Part shown: piece by piece, positions 19,211-19,254 of the stretch
How the letters are laid out: every line of letters begins with the position of its first letter
How positions within the stretch are numbered: the stretch's first letter is position 1
Origin: SIG710 sp045596925
GTDB taxonomy: Bacteria; Bacillota; Clostridia; Oscillospirales; CAG-272
Assembly (NCBI GenBank): GCA_045596925.1
Contig: JAZODH010000061.1
Coordinates: 1 to 19,254, forward strand
DNA: 19,254 bases
Direction: 5' to 3'
Made by a program: the position numbers and the translations under genes
The notes under the pieces: model-generated
Seen by the model: the letters and a program-made list of their open reading frames with translations, nothing else
Database searches by the model: none
What the model was told of the DNA's origin: nothing

Positions 19211-19254
19211 ACAGGGACAAAGAGAAAAAGAAGCGCTCCTCGTTCTCGCTGGAC

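Overview
The window looks like a piece of a Firmicutes chromosome, probably an uncultured gut-type Clostridia. This rests on strong AGGAGG-type ribosome sites, sigma-A promoters, Gram-positive lipoproteins with a lipobox, an ECF transporter S component, DUF6809 and TnpV proteins, and dense intergenic hairpin repeats. No database was searched; family names come from motif recognition.

Layout. (1) 1-4371, an AT-richer accessory island, all on the minus strand. It holds a short reading frame coupled to tnpV, a DUF6809 protein, then a type I restriction-modification operon led by an XRE regulator: xre-hsdM-hsdS, with hsdS running off the left edge and hsdR presumably beyond it. The xre promoter carries a perfect TGTTCT/AGAACA dyad over the start of transcription. 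A 300-base gap (3241-3547) holds interleaved inverted repeats and no gene. (2) 4480-7819, a DUF1015 protein (minus) and a half-size ABC exporter (plus), driven by divergent promoters. (3) 8093-9668, an AEC-family permease and a type-4 uracil-DNA glycosylase, both minus. (4) 9826-11114, a cobalamin riboswitch followed by a DUF4430 lipoprotein and an ECF S component, a likely vitamin B12 uptake unit. (5) 11761-12576, a cysteine-rich protein of unknown function (23 Cys in 271 residues). (6) 12744-18679, a MalE/MalF/MalG/MalK-type sugar importer, with 1.1 kb of repeats between the binding protein and the permeases.

The most unusual content is intergenic. Behind the 3' ends of almost every chromosomal gene lies a mosaic built from a limited set of modules: CTGAACA-loop hairpins, CCCCTTTGAAAAGGGG hairpins, TAT-loop hairpins, GTACTGT-loop hairpins, pyrimidine/purine hairpins, a 76-base conserved structured element, and MITE-like inverted repeats. 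In several families the stems differ between copies by paired, compensating changes while the loops stay constant. That is direct evidence that the folded form is under selection. The modules recur in a partly fixed order and in both orientations.

How the genes work together: the restriction-modification and transposon genes are the cargo of a mobile island. The chromosomal part is dominated by uptake and export systems (sugar, cobalamin, an exporter of unknown substrate, an organic-anion-type carrier), each ending in repeat-derived terminators.
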